Origin: Nectonema munidae
Taxonomy: Eukaryota; Nematomorpha; Nectonematoida; Nectonematidae
Length of the DNA stretch: 64,000 bases
Direction: 5' to 3'
Assembly: GCA_030549495.1 (NCBI GenBank)
Contig: JAUIRK010000757.1
Coordinates: forward strand, 124,001-188,000
Part shown: one piece after another, positions 48,049 to 59,079 of the stretch
Layout: each line of letters begins with the position of its first letter
Numbering within the stretch: the stretch's first letter is position 1
Notes under the pieces: generated by a model
The model's input: only the letters and a program-made list of their open reading frames with translations
Told to the model about the DNA's origin: nothing
Databases searched by the model: none
Position numbers and translations under genes: made by a program

Positions 48049-48700
48049 AATGCACATACATCTAGCGTTTTTCAGAAAAATAAAATTCTTAAGGTACATG
48101 ATATTTATGATAAACAACTATGTCTATATTTGTGGAAGGCATTACATGGTAATACGCCTAAGTTTCTTACTAATTGGTTTGTTTTTAATTATAAATATGA
48201 GAGTTATTATTTTAGAAATTTCAATGAAATGCAAATTCCTAATTACAATCTTAGAACCTCTCACAACTGTTTAAAATACAGATTTATCAAAAAATGGAAC
48301 GACTTTCTCTTATCTTCTACTGATTTAAATACTTCCCTATCATCACTAAAACACAGGCTTACACTTTTTTTTATATATCACAATATAACTTTATATGTAC
48401 GGACTCTAATTGTTTTGTTTGTAACAAAATTTGATACATAATAATATTATTGTAATTCTTTCATGTTATACACATAAATACATACACATAAAACTTCTCA
48501 TTGTAATACATCTATTTGCACATACATCTTTTTATTGTAAAATTTTTAATTAATATATTAGATATTACATTGCAAAATTTATGTTTGATTTATTGTATAT
48601 CCCTAAGTACTTCTAATACGGCTTTTTGAGCTCTTGAAGTACTTTGCAATGTTAATGTTTTATATTGTTAACTTGCTAAATAAAATAAATTAAAAAAAAC
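48049..48700 (+). mobile_element. 5'-truncated LINE, CR1/Jockey-type 3' end
   Basis: Frame from 48049 reads KILKVHDIYDKQLCLYLWKA, then LHGNTPKFLTNWFVF, YYFRNFNEMQIPNYNLRTSH and KKWNDFLLSS. These are the C-terminal blocks of ORF2 (LWKALHGxxPxFL, RN...IP...T, WN). The 3' UTR has a 9-bp stem, AAGTACTTC (48605-48613) with GAAGTACTT (48636-48644), and the tail is an A-rich TAAATAAAATAAATTAAAAA. The end structure fits target-primed reverse transcription by a LINE whose RT recognises a 3' hairpin. Incomplete, so not autonomous. Confidence 0.75.
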
Positions 48701-50359
48701 CGCCCCTTCCTCCCCCATTTTTAGCCTCACTGCATATTATATATAAAATATTTGATTAGTCAAGACGAGGAAAAAATGTTAAAGGCATCATTTATATCTT
48801 GGAATTCGTTGCAACATGGAACATATTTTAAGCGGTGCACAAATTCAGAGCCTGCTTAACGTTAACATTGGGGAGGGACGATGCTTGGGCCCTCACCAGG
48901 GCAGTTTGCCACTCGAGCAATTAACATGCGCAGTGGACCTAAAAATAAAATTCCAAAAAATATTCGGACGAATGCGGCAAATGTTCAAAAGGCGGAACTA
49001 AATTTTCAACCAGTTCATTCATTTGGAAAAATTTTGAAAATAGATTTTGTTAAAAAGACTGGCAAACGCATTTTTATTTACAATAAAAAAAAATTTTAGA
49101 ATCAAGCACTGATGATTGGACTATAGTGTGAATTCTATTGTAATCCTGAATGAGTTTGATATCACCTTCGGTAACGTCATCAACAATAATTATAATATTC
49201 CAAGTTTTTAAATTCTACTTTTGTAAACAGAATAATCTTTCTATGTTGCATGCAGAGTCTTTGTAGAGAAAATCTAGTAAGGAAAGTTTTTGCATCAGGG
49301 ATTACAATTAACAAAAATCAGATGTTTGTAAAAGAAGAAAATCGGTTTGGAGAAAAATGCACCTCTTTAGTTGATCATTTTACTTCTTCCTCACTTCAAC
49401 TTTGTCTGCTTCCAACATAACTTGAGCCATATTTACGTTAGCCTCTTTTGGAACATTGTGATAAAAAAAGTAAAAAAAAAAAAGTTACAGCTCATGGTGC
49501 TGATATTTGCTGAAAGATTACAAAAGAAATTTCGCTGTTGTCACCACCTCATTTGATGTAAAACGTGATGTTTTGTTTTCGCTGATGGGTATGAAAAGTT
49601 TGATCACTTTTTTTCTGACAGCATATTTTAGTTTTTGATCTTCACGAACGATAGAGCCTGATGGTTTTTTTGGCGCTGAAGAAGAAAATATCTTTGGACA
49701 AAGTATCTTTTCAAATCACACAAATTTAAAATCAATTTCTTTTTTAACTTGGTAATAGAAGTGATCACACATAATCCAAATATCTAAAAATAATTTTAGA
49801 AATATTTACCACGTATCTAACAATTATAGCTTAATCTTGCTTTAACTTTTTGTTATATCATATGTAACTACAAAAAGCGAGAATAAAATGAATACCTCCA
49901 CCTTCAACGTAGATAAGTGAAACAAATTTTACGTCAATCCTCTGATATACAAACTCATTAGTACATCCAATTAACCTTGATAAAATTAGTACATTCAAAA
50001 ACCTTGATGCAACCATGCATCTCTTCACGCCTACATACACCTAAACATGCTGTTACCTCCACACTAATCTTTACTCGAGGGAATAGTTCAAAACTATTTC
50101 CCTGAAGACTTCTATTTATTATTTATAGTAGTATATAAGCACCTCCACTTTTTCTTCACCATTGTTCTTATTTATCGTAAAGGCCTAATAACGGTTCTCT
50201 CTCTTTCTCTTATTTCCCTTTTCAGTGTACCCTCGTTAATCAGGACTTCATTAATCCGAATCCTTCATTATCTGAATACAAATAAATGTGAACTTTTTCT
50301 TTTCATCAGGTTAATTAACTAAAAATTAAAAAAAAAGCTTAATCTTAATAGCTAATATA
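48701..50359. other. Intergenic DNA with an unrecognised decayed reading frame
   Basis: Between 48816 and 49560 several plus-strand frames look protein-like in patches (e.g. LGPSPGQFATRAINMRSGPK and FGEKCTSLVDHFTSSSLQLC) but match no family I know. 49560-50359 shows nothing. Confidence 0.35.
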
Positions 50360-50361
50360 TA

Positions 50362-51535
50362 CCATTTTTAGTTCTAAACGGTCTTTTTCAAATTCTAAAA
50401 TGTCTTTTTCAAATTCTAAAGTGTCTTTTTTAAATGCTAAAGTGTCTTTTTTGATTTTACTTTCCTGAATAAGATTTGAAGTCTTGTTTCTAATAAATGC
50501 GCGTAATATTATGTACGATTGTCATGTTCTGTAGACGTGTTGAAAGATACACTGATAATTTTCTATTTGATCACTTCATCTAACATGAAAGAAAGTGTTG
50601 TGTCTAAAATAAAAGTTTTTAAAACATGTTTTATAAATATTGAAGCAAACCTTACTTAATTTCTGTTTTGCAAAATTTTTGATTTTTGAGAATGCCAGCT
50701 CAATTGGATTCAGCATGTAACTATAAGGAGACAAAAACTTCAAATTTGTCCATCTGAAGTTATTAAGTTTTCGATAGTTTGAGTTTTGTGGATCTTTGCG
50801 TTATCCACAATTAGCCAGCAGTTTTTTAGGTTACTTATTTTAGATAGCAGTTCGATCAAAAATTGTGCAAACTTTTTTGAATTAGAAGTACCATCATTGA
50901 TTGAGCTTTCGCTCATTGCTGCTATCAATGTGATTTTCCTAAAAATGAAAAAAATTGAAGAATTTTTGATCAAACAGTTATCTAAAATAAGAAGCCTAAA
51001 AAACTGCTGGCTATCAAAACTCAAACTATCGAAAACTTAATAACTTCAGATAGACAAATTTTGAAGTTTTTGTCTCCTTATAGTTACATGCTGAATCCAA
51101 TTGAGCTGGCATTCTCAAAAATCAAAAATTTTGCAAAACAGAAATTAAGTAAGGTTTGCTTCAATATTTATAAAACATGTTTTAAAAACTTTTATTTTAG
51201 ACACAACACTTTCTTTCATGTTAGATGAAGTGATCAAATAGAAAATTATCGGTGTATCTTTCAACACGTCTACAGAACATGACAATCGCCCATAATATTA
51301 CGCGCATTTATTAGAAACAAGACTTTAAAGCTTATTCAGAAAAGTAAAATTAAAAAAGACACTTTAGAATTTAAAAAAGACACTTTAGAATTTGTTTAGA
51401 ATTTAAAAAACACTTTAGAATTTAAAAAAGACACTTTAGAATTTGAAAAAGACATTTTAGAATTTGAAAAAGACACTTTAAAATTTAAAAAAGAAACTTT
51501 AGAATTTAAAAAAGACCGTTTAGAAATAAAAATGG
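50362..51535. mobile_element. Palindromic Tc1/mariner-type foldback element
   Basis: Two inverted arms of over 500 bp meet near 50880-50945. Outer tips CCATTTTTAGTTCTAAACGG and its inverted copy CCGTTTAGAAATAAAAATGG lie next to TA at 50360-50361 and 51536-51537, the mariner target. Near each tip a 20-odd-bp unit (CTAAAGTGTCTTTTTTAAAT) is repeated several times. Each arm holds the 3' part of a transposase: minus strand at 50740-51024 reads NCWLIVDNAKIHKTQTIENL, and the following sequence reads SPYSYMLNPIELAFSKIKNF. VDNA..H and NPIE are the second and third catalytic blocks of the Tc1/mariner DDE fold. The N-terminal half is absent in both arms, so it is non-autonomous and would need a helper transposase. 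Confidence 0.82.
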
Positions 51536-51537
51536 TA

Positions 51538-52319
51538 TAGATAAAGTATTTATTGTTGGGTTCTTATCTGTCAACGAATCGTGAACATAATGATTTATCA
51601 ATGATTGAGATGAGTCCTAATGATCCCTGTGTTTTAGTTGAAAAAACGCTTTGTATTTTAGTCTTACCTCTAAAATATTTGATATGGTTAAAGCATGTAA
51701 AATTTTTGTTAGAATTAAGGGGAATAGATGCCTATATAAAGTCCAACCCTGCGTAACAGTGGAAATACTAACCTCGATTAAAAATCGCAATAACTATTCA
51801 CTAGCTTAAAACCTAGAAAAAGCAAAGAAAATGCATTCAAAGATATTTCAAGAAATATGGTATATAAGGGTATGAGGAACAACTACGTTGAGATTCAATC
51901 ATTTTTTTAAATGATTAAAAATAAATTAGAAATATTTAATCAAAAATGCATGAAAGATAAATTAAGCATTTGAAGTTTTCGGTAAAATATTTAGGTTACA
52001 TTGATAATATTTCAGTAATGTTGCGGTATAATATCAACTCCGAAAAATTTGACCCCAAAACCATTGTTTTTTCACAATGCAGATAATTTTATTATCAGAA
52101 TAGTTTTTTCAAATGTTATGTTAGTATTAGCAAGAGTTGACTGTAGTAATGTTCATAGAAACTAGTTTCCTAGAATATAGTAGTTTGTAATACGTGACCC
52201 CCAAAAAAGTTTCTTTAATTTTAATATATTGTCTATCCTATAATTAATCAAAAAAATAACTAAATTCTTAACTCATTGATTTGAGAATCAAAATCTTGTA
52301 TCGATTCAATGAACTCCGA
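51538..52319. other. Intergenic DNA, nothing recognised
   Basis: No motif in the short open frames (for example 51553-51756). Confidence 0.5.
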
Positions 52320-52323
52320 TTAA

Positions 52324-52454
52324 CCCATTTAAGGCCAAGCAAAGCAGACGATATCTAAAAAAAAACGCAGACGATTTATATTCAAATTCATTGAAAAAAG
52401 CAGACGAAGATAAAATTACTTATGTTCCGAAATAGAACATTGGCCGTAAATGGG
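52324..52454 (-). mobile_element. TTAA-type MITE, subfamily A, copy 5
   Basis: 131 bp between TTAA at 52320-52323 and 52455-52458. Ends CCCATTTAAGGCCAA / TTGGCCGTAAATGGG. One arm of the palindrome has lost a base (TGTTCCGAAATAGAACA). Three boxes present. Confidence 0.9.
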
Positions 52455-52458
52455 TTAA

Positions 52459-53250
52459 GGTATGGAAACTACTGATGTAAAGATCCTATATTTTCTGAAC
52501 AATTACAATTATATTTATTGGCAAAATTAATATCAATTTTCATAAATAAAATCTGACAAGAAAAATATTTAATTTTTTAACCATAAATTTAGAAATCAAT
52601 ACATAAATAAGCAAAATACTTTGGATTTTAAAAAAAGATAATACGATGCCTCAAGTTTGAAAATTGTCTTTGCCAAGATAGCACAGTAGACATTTTTGTC
52701 TTGGAACAATTGAAAATACACAAAAAAATAAATTAAACAAATTCGAAAAGCTAGCTTGAAGCTTAAAAAATTAAAACACCATAATATTTTTTTCACTAGA
52801 CAAATCTAATTGAAGGATGAATAGAAAAGATTAAATTAGTCACACTATTTTTAATTTTAACATGTTCACTAAAATATAGAAACCAAAGAAAATATTAATA
52901 TGCAAATATATATTTTTCACTACTCAAATCTAAATCTTTTACAACCTTTAAGCTTCAATATACGCACAAGAATACATACACACGCATTTAAAAAGTGTAT
53001 TTTTTTTTAATTTTAATGGTAATATCCTTTAAATTGTGTTGCTAATATCTACTTCTGAAGAAAAAAAGTCGAATTGCTAATATCTACTCCTGAAGAAAAG
53101 TTAGTTTGATTATCTATTTTCCTTTTTTCTAAAAATATATTTTTTTTATGTTTCAATTCTAAACTCATAAAGTTGTTGTAGAATATTTTAATAATTTTTA
53201 TTATAGACTCACTCAGCAAAAAACAAATTAAAAATAAGGTAATCATATTT
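52459..53250. other. AT-rich DNA, nothing recognised
   Basis: A short tandem duplication of TTGCTAATATCTACT(T/C)CTGAAGAAAA lies at about 53038-53099, just before the LINE. No gene. Confidence 0.5.
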
Positions 53251-53311
53251 TTATTAATAACTTTACTAAGATTATAACTCGTGATGATAGGCTAAAAACG
53301 TTGAATTGGCT

Positions 53312-54000
53312 ATGTCTAAAAAGCCTAATTACTCTAAGGTAGTCAGATCAAATCCTAAAAATACCTTTGATAAAGTGAAAACATAAAATACACTAGTTGT
53401 AAATTTTTCTAAAAAAATAAGCGAAAAGTTTAAAGATCCTACTTACAATAAAGTTCCTTTTCTACAAGAAAATTTGTCTAATTCTCAAATAATTAAAAGT
53501 AATTTGAGTAAAGATAAGTTGTATGTAAACTTTAAAGACAAAAATGAACTTGAAATGGCATCACAAAAACTTGATTCTAAACAAATTGAAAATAAAGTTT
53601 ATAACGGCGAGAAACAAGTGCCTCGAATTTAAAAACATTTCTAATTTTCTTGATCAAAATAATTTCCACAAAATTTTCAAAAGTGTATGTGAGAAAAATT
53701 CTTTTTTATGGACATCTTTGAAATTTGTGTCTTTATGCCTAAAGTCAAATCCTGCAATAACTGCATAGGTTACGGTCATTGGACATTTGAATGCAAAAAT
53801 TAATTGAAGTGTAGTCTCTGCTCTTCTAAGGAACATACATTTAATAATTGTATAGTTCAAAAAAGTGATAGCTGCTTCAAATGTAAAAATTTTAAATGCA
53901 AATCTCTATTTTTAATAAGAATTGTTTATCGTTTCAAGCAATTGTTGATAAAATTAAAGCTCGTGATTACAATAATTACTTTTCTATCCTAAATAAATTA
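53312..54000 (+). pseudogene. LINE ORF1 with zinc knuckles (decayed)
   Basis: ATG at 53312 opens MSKKPNYSKVVRSNPKNTFD and stops after about 24 codons. Later pieces in other frames read KDKLYVNFKDKNELEMASQK (RRM-like) and, at about 53738-53890, three zinc knuckles: CNNCIGYGHWTFEC and CSLCSSKEHTFNNC (both CX2CX4HX4C), then CFKC. RRM plus CCHC knuckles is the usual ORF1 of Jockey/CR1/I-group LINEs, an RNA-binding protein. It belongs to the element whose ORF2 follows. Confidence 0.7.
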
Positions 54001-54099
54001 TAAACCTTCTGCTCAACATATTGATGAAATTTTTGAACGTTCACATGCTTAGTCTTCTCCTTATCAGTTTGATGAATTTGATAGAGTTTTTTTTTATCA

Positions 54100-56222
54100 T
54101 TTTAATTGTAAAAAGTATGAATGTAGTAAGATGTGTGAAGCTTTATCAATCTTTAATATTTTATCTGTTAATATTCAATCTTATTCTTCTTAATATGATC
54201 ATTTTTGCTGTTTTCTTTAACTTCTTCAAGCTAAAAGTAAGTTTTTTCACATAATTGCATTACAAAAAACATGGATCTCTGATTTTCAAATTTGTGAAAA
54301 TTTTGCCTTTGAAAATTATTCTTTTGTCTCAAAACCTTCTTTCTCATTCACAGTAGTGTTGAGTATGAAGTCCTTAACGTTGATACATCCTCTACTGATT
54401 GGGAACTTTTTTCAATCAAGGTATTTGATAAAAATTCAGGCAATTTTACCTACATTCATAATATCTAAAGAGCAACTCTTTACTCTAAAGATTCTTTATT
54501 AGTTTTTAACGATGAATTTTGTAATTTTCTAAATAAAGTGAGTAGACATAAAGGAAATGTTTTCTTAGGAGATTTTAATTTAGATCTATTCAAAATCTTC
54601 ACCTTCATTCAATCAAAAACCTTTATTGACTCACTGATAACTTATGGTTATTTTGCGTCAATTAATTTAGCCACTAGATCTATTTCCAAAATCTTACTCG
54701 ATAATATTTTATTTCTCCTTTGGCAAATTGTTATTGTTGCGGCATAATTTTTTCTTCTTTGTCAGATCATGTACCTATATTTGTTTCACTAAAAATTATT
54801 TTAAACAAATAACACCTTCGAATTGAGAGTTTGTTAATTTTTTCAGTTGTCAAATCTTTTGAAAAATGTCGATTGGAAAACTTTAAATGATTCAGACATG
54901 AAAGTAGATGAGTGTTTGGGATTATTTTTTAATATCCTAAATAAATGTAAAGATCAATATACAGCCACTCAAAATAGAAAATATAAATATAGACATAAGC
55001 ACAATATTTGGATGACGGATGAGCTTCTAAAAATGGTAAAGTATAAAGACGTCGTTTACAAAAAGATGCTGAAATCTAAAGGTAAATCTACCTACTCATT
55101 TCTTAAACTTAATTTAAATAATTTAAACAAAAAGTTTAAGAAATCTGTTTTGTTTGCCAAACAAAATTTTTACAAAGAGTTTTTGGGCAAAAATATAAAC
55201 GATAACAAAATTTTATGGAAAGATTAATTATGATTTCAATCAAATGGTTTTGATTTAAGCTATATCTCAAATAATGATATGCTGCTAACTATAAATTCTC
55301 TTAAAACAGTAGTTGCCAGATTATTTAGGACATACTGCGAAGCTGATCAAATATATTGAACCAACTATATGTAATCCCCTTAGAATTGTTTTCAACAAAT
55401 GTATCAATGATAGTATTTTTCCTGAAATTCTTAAAATTTCAAAAATAGTTCCAATTTTTAAAAAGAGTAGCAAAGTAAATATTACGAACTACAGGCCAAT
55501 ATCTGTTATTCCTATTATATCTAAAGTTTTTGAAAAATAATTTATAAAAAAATATACTCATATTTTTAAAAGAACAATATCTTCTCTTTGTCATAATTTG
55601 GTTTTCGCAGATTTCACTCAATTGAAAGGTTGCACACAGTTTTTAATAACGATATTATTACTTCTTGGTCCAAAAATGAAACATGTATAACAGTATACTT
55701 TGGCCTAACATGTGATTTCGATTCTTTATCATTTAATTTGTTTTGTGATAAACTTTGTTCATTTAGGTTCAATATAAACCTCTCAGTTTGATACACTCAT
55801 TTTTATTTTAGCATTTATTGAATATTATGTGTTAATTTCAAGTTATCGTATTTCTAAATATAAGAACCTGATTTGTGATATAGGTGTACCACAAGGGTCC
55901 GTTATTGGCCTTCTTTTGTTAATTGTTTACTTGAATGTAGTTTTAGATTGCGTCACAAGCGAAACAGTTTCATACTATGCATATGCGGATGATATCACTC
56001 TATTATAAAAAGGTAAAAATTTAGACTTTCTGAAAATAAACAAATGCTTAAACAAGCTTTTTAGTGAATTAAGTTCTTATAATCTCATAATAAATTTTGA
56101 GAAAACGAAAGCGATGATATTTTCGAATTTATCTAAAAAGTATGAAAAATATCCATAAAAATCAATGAAATCAATATAGAGTTTTCAAATTCTTTTAATT
56201 TTCTTGGAATCATTATAGACAA
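54100..56222 (+). pseudogene. LINE ORF2, endonuclease and reverse transcriptase (decayed)
   Basis: Endonuclease pieces: FNILSVNIQSYSS (about 54150), FFHIIALQKTWISDFQI (about 54240) and FLGDFNLDLF (54560). The linker at 54847-55227 has HNIWMTDELLKMVKYKDVVY. Reverse transcriptase pieces: KIVPIFKKSSKVNITNYRPI (about 55440), NETCITVYFGLTCDFDSLSF (about 55670), GVPQGSVIGLLLL (about 55890) and the catalytic YADDITLL (about 55980-56005). Order and motifs place it in the Jockey/CR1 group. Several stops and frame changes. The frame ends at FLGIIIDN, where CTAG and a minisatellite begin, so a later insertion has cut it. Confidence 0.8.
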
Positions 56223-56262
56223 CTAGCCGGTGCACTGTTTGTATCTCGCTTCGCTCGAGACG
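56223..56262 (-). mobile_element. Possible Helitron 3' terminus
   Basis: On the minus strand a short hairpin TCTCGAGCGAAGCGAGA (56244-56260) is followed by a spacer of 17 bases and CTAG (56223-56226), then T. Helitrons end in a hairpin and CTRR and insert before T. It splits the LINE reading frame. The other end of the element is not identified, so this is tentative. Confidence 0.35.
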
Positions 56263-57015
56263 TAGGATTCTAGGTCCCAAAAATCTAGGTCCACTTAAAG
56301 ATTATTGGTAAAATTCTAGGTCCACTTAAAGATCATTGGTAAAATTCTAGGTCCACTTAAAGATCATTGGTAAAATTCTAGGTCCACTTAAAGATCATTG
56401 GTAAAATTCTAGGTCCAGTTAAAGATCATTGGTACCGCGTGATTCTAGGTCCTGTTAAAGATCATTGGTACTGTGATTCTAGCTCCTGTAAAAAATCCTT
56501 GGTACCCCCATGATTCTGGGTCCTGTAAAAGATCCTTTGTATCCACATGATTCTAGGTCATATGAAAGATCATTGGTACCCCGCCCTTTATGATTCTAGG
56601 TCTTGTTAAAGATCATTGGTATTATGATTCTAGGTCCTATTAAAGATCATTGGTATGGTGATTTTAGGTCCTGTGAAAGATCATTTGTATGGTGATTTTA
56701 GGTCCTGTTAAAAATCATTGGTACCCACGTAAATCTAGGTCCTGTAAAATATCATTGGTACCTCGTTGATTCTAGGTCCTGTAAAAGATCATTTGTATCT
56801 CCTTGATTCTATGTCCTTAAAAAATTAACTGGTACCACCGTGATTTTACGTCCAGTTAATAATCATTGGTACCACTGAGAGTTAAGCCCTGTTAAAGATC
56901 ATTGCTACCCTATGATATAGATCTCCTGAACGAACCCGTAAAGATCATTCGTACCCCAGTTAACATCATTGGTACCACTAAAAAACGTTGATATTTCTGA
57001 AAAAGATCATTAGTA
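56263..57015. repeat. Minisatellite, about 32-45 bp unit
   Basis: About 20 units built on GATTCTAGGTCC(TG)TTAAAGATCATTGGTA with variable insertions such as CCCCGT. The first units (56285-56425) are nearly identical 32-mers ending GGTAAAATT; later units diverge. After the hAT element at 57016-58694 the array resumes briefly (GTTTCATTGGTAC, 58706-58718), so it was one array before that insertion. Confidence 0.85.
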
Positions 57016-57258
57016 CAGGGGCGCACATCCTCAAAATTATTGGGGGGGCGAAATTTTTTTCTTGCAATTTTCAAAATTAGTGGTCTGGAAATACCACGGG
57101 AGACCAAATATTTAAGCAATCCTTTAAAATAGAATGTATTCAGCGCATACCTAAAGTTTTAAATTTATAAGACTATATATTTTTTTTTACAAAATTGGCA
57201 AATTTAAATACTATACTTCCAGCGAAAATATTTTAATTAAATTTGCATATCGAATATA

Positions 57259-57892
57259 GTGCGCAGAAAAAATGCCCCTATTAAAAAGTAAGAAAAAATG
57301 CCCCCAATTAAAAAGTAGGAAAAAATCCCACAATTAAGAAGTAGGAAAAAATGCCCCAGTAAAAATGCCCTAGAAAAAATGCCACAACACAAAAAATTTC
57401 AAAAAATTCTTAATTAAAATTTAAAAAAAAAATTTTTAAAAAAGATATGTCAAATAAAGATTTTTTGTAAAAAAAAAAGTTAACTTTTCATCTAAAACAT
57501 TTAAAATTTAATTAAAGTAAACAAAAAACTCAGCATACGACAAATTTACAAAAAAAATTCCTATAAAACAGCAAATATTTTTGGACTTTGTGTGTATCAG
57601 AACAATTTCTAAATATAATTTGTATTTTAACTGATTTTAAGAACACATTCCCACAAATCTGCACCTTTGCTATTGTTTTCAAGAACTTTATAAAGAAAAA
57701 ACCCTATAGATTAAGAAATTTTAGAAATTTAGCTTTTCAAAACGGTAACAAATAAAAATATTTATATAATTAAAAAAAACCTGAAAATCAAAAATTAGGG
57801 GGCATTTTTTCTTACTTTTTAATTGGGGGCATTTATTTCGGGGGCATTTTTTCCGGGAGGCATTTTTTCTGGGGGCATTTTTACCTACAACC
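57259..57892. mobile_element. Foldback element with 10-bp duplication
   Basis: An exact direct repeat ATCGAATATA flanks it (57249-57258 and 57893-57902). Both ends are stacks of short units in opposite orientation: AAAAAATGCCCC and AATTAAAAAGTAGG on the left, the reverse complements on the right (57797-57886). A 9-10 bp target duplication with long repetitive inverted ends suggests a Mutator-like element, but no protein supports that. Lies inside the hAT element. Confidence 0.65.
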
Positions 57893-58441
57893 ATCGAATA
57901 TACACTAGTTTAAAAAAATCCAAAAATGTTAGGGGGTGGAATAGGCTTTTCATTTGAAAAATGAAGTTTGTCTACCAGGCGCATTACAGGAATTGATGAA
58001 AGAATATTTGATTGATAGAGAAAACAAATAACTGAAGGTTGGATAGTTTTACATGAGTGAATGTAGTCTAAAGGCAAAGAGTTTACTAGACACCCTGCGA
58101 TGTTTATATGAAAAAATGTGGTTGATTCAGGGGCAAGGGTATAAAACGAAGTTATAATTGTACAAACAAAAATAAAACAAAAAATTAAGATCGCATTATT
58201 TCATTTTACTCAGCATCATTCAAAAATAGTTTAAAAGCTAAATAGATACAAGCTACAAAACTCTACAAAAAGTAAAATAACTGTTAATATTTTGCAATGA
58301 TTTGCCTTTTATAATAACTTTTAAGGAAAAAAAGTCTATCAGAAAAAGTTATGGAGCTTCAACAAAAACTAAAAAATTTTAGAGCATAACTAAAGTTTTT
58401 TGAAAGCTAATTTGACGCATCCCCTACAGCATACTCTATGG

Positions 58442-58592
58442 GTGGCATGGCAGGTTGGTTGAGATGATGGACATAGCACGGAAGCCTCTGGATTCGATTC
58501 CTCATCGATACGAAATTGTTCATAGTTTGACATAAGCGGTACATCAGTGCCTGATCAATGAAAATACATCCGCGGCACCTTACCCTTTAGTC
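58442..58592 (+). repeat. tRNA-derived SINE copy, diverged
   Basis: GGCAGGTTGGTTGAGATGATG, B-box-like GGATTCGATTCCTCATCGA, CATAGTTTGACATAAGCGGT and CTGATCAATGAAAATACATC follow the layout of the other SINE copies, with more differences. Sits inside the hAT element. Confidence 0.55.
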
Positions 58593-58718
58593 AAAATTGA
58601 AAATTTTGCTACATAATTAACACATAGAAAACACATTGGGGAGGGCGATCGCCCCCTCCCCCCCCCCCTTCCCTCCCCCGGGTGTGCGCCCCTGCCTTAG
58701 TACGCGTTTCATTGGTAC

Positions 58719-59079
58719 ACACAAAGATAAGACAATTTACTACGTAAAATCTAAAAGATCTTTATTTATTATCATTAAAAATAAATTAAAGGAAAGAATA
58801 TTAAAAAAGTATATTATAATATTTTAGAAAAGCTTTAATTATTTTAAATTAACGAATTAGAATATCATTAAAATTAAATTAAAGCAGATAATATAAATAA
58901 ATTATACTTAATCTATATAAAATCTTAACCAAAATAGATAGATCTTTATTTTAAAAATAAATTTGCACTAAATTTACTGAATACTTAAAAATTAAAATTT
59001 TAAAGTAATAGAGTTTAGAAAAATAAAATTTATAAACTAAATAATTTAGATTAAAGAAATCTATTATTGAATAGATATA
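58719..59079. other. AT-rich DNA between array and LINE
   Basis: About 85% A+T by eye, built of short AAATTAA/TTTAATT words. No gene. Confidence 0.5.

Larger units (their letters stand above)
57016..58694. mobile_element. hAT-type element with target duplication, holds nested elements
   Basis: Tips CAGGGGCGCACATCC and its inverted counterpart GGTGTGCGCCCCTG. Flanking 8-mers CATTAGTA (57008-57015) and CCTTAGTA (58695-58702) match at 7 of 8. G-rich subterminal DNA at both ends (TTGGGGGGGCG; CCCCTCCCCC inverted). No transposase recognised. It contains a foldback element at 57259-57892 and a SINE at 58442-58592. Confidence 0.75.

Noticed and set aside
50223-50280. Possible pogo/Tigger left end CAGTGTACCCTCGTTAATCA
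   Set aside because: The tip and the repeated TTAATC words look right, but no inverted partner or TA duplication was found.
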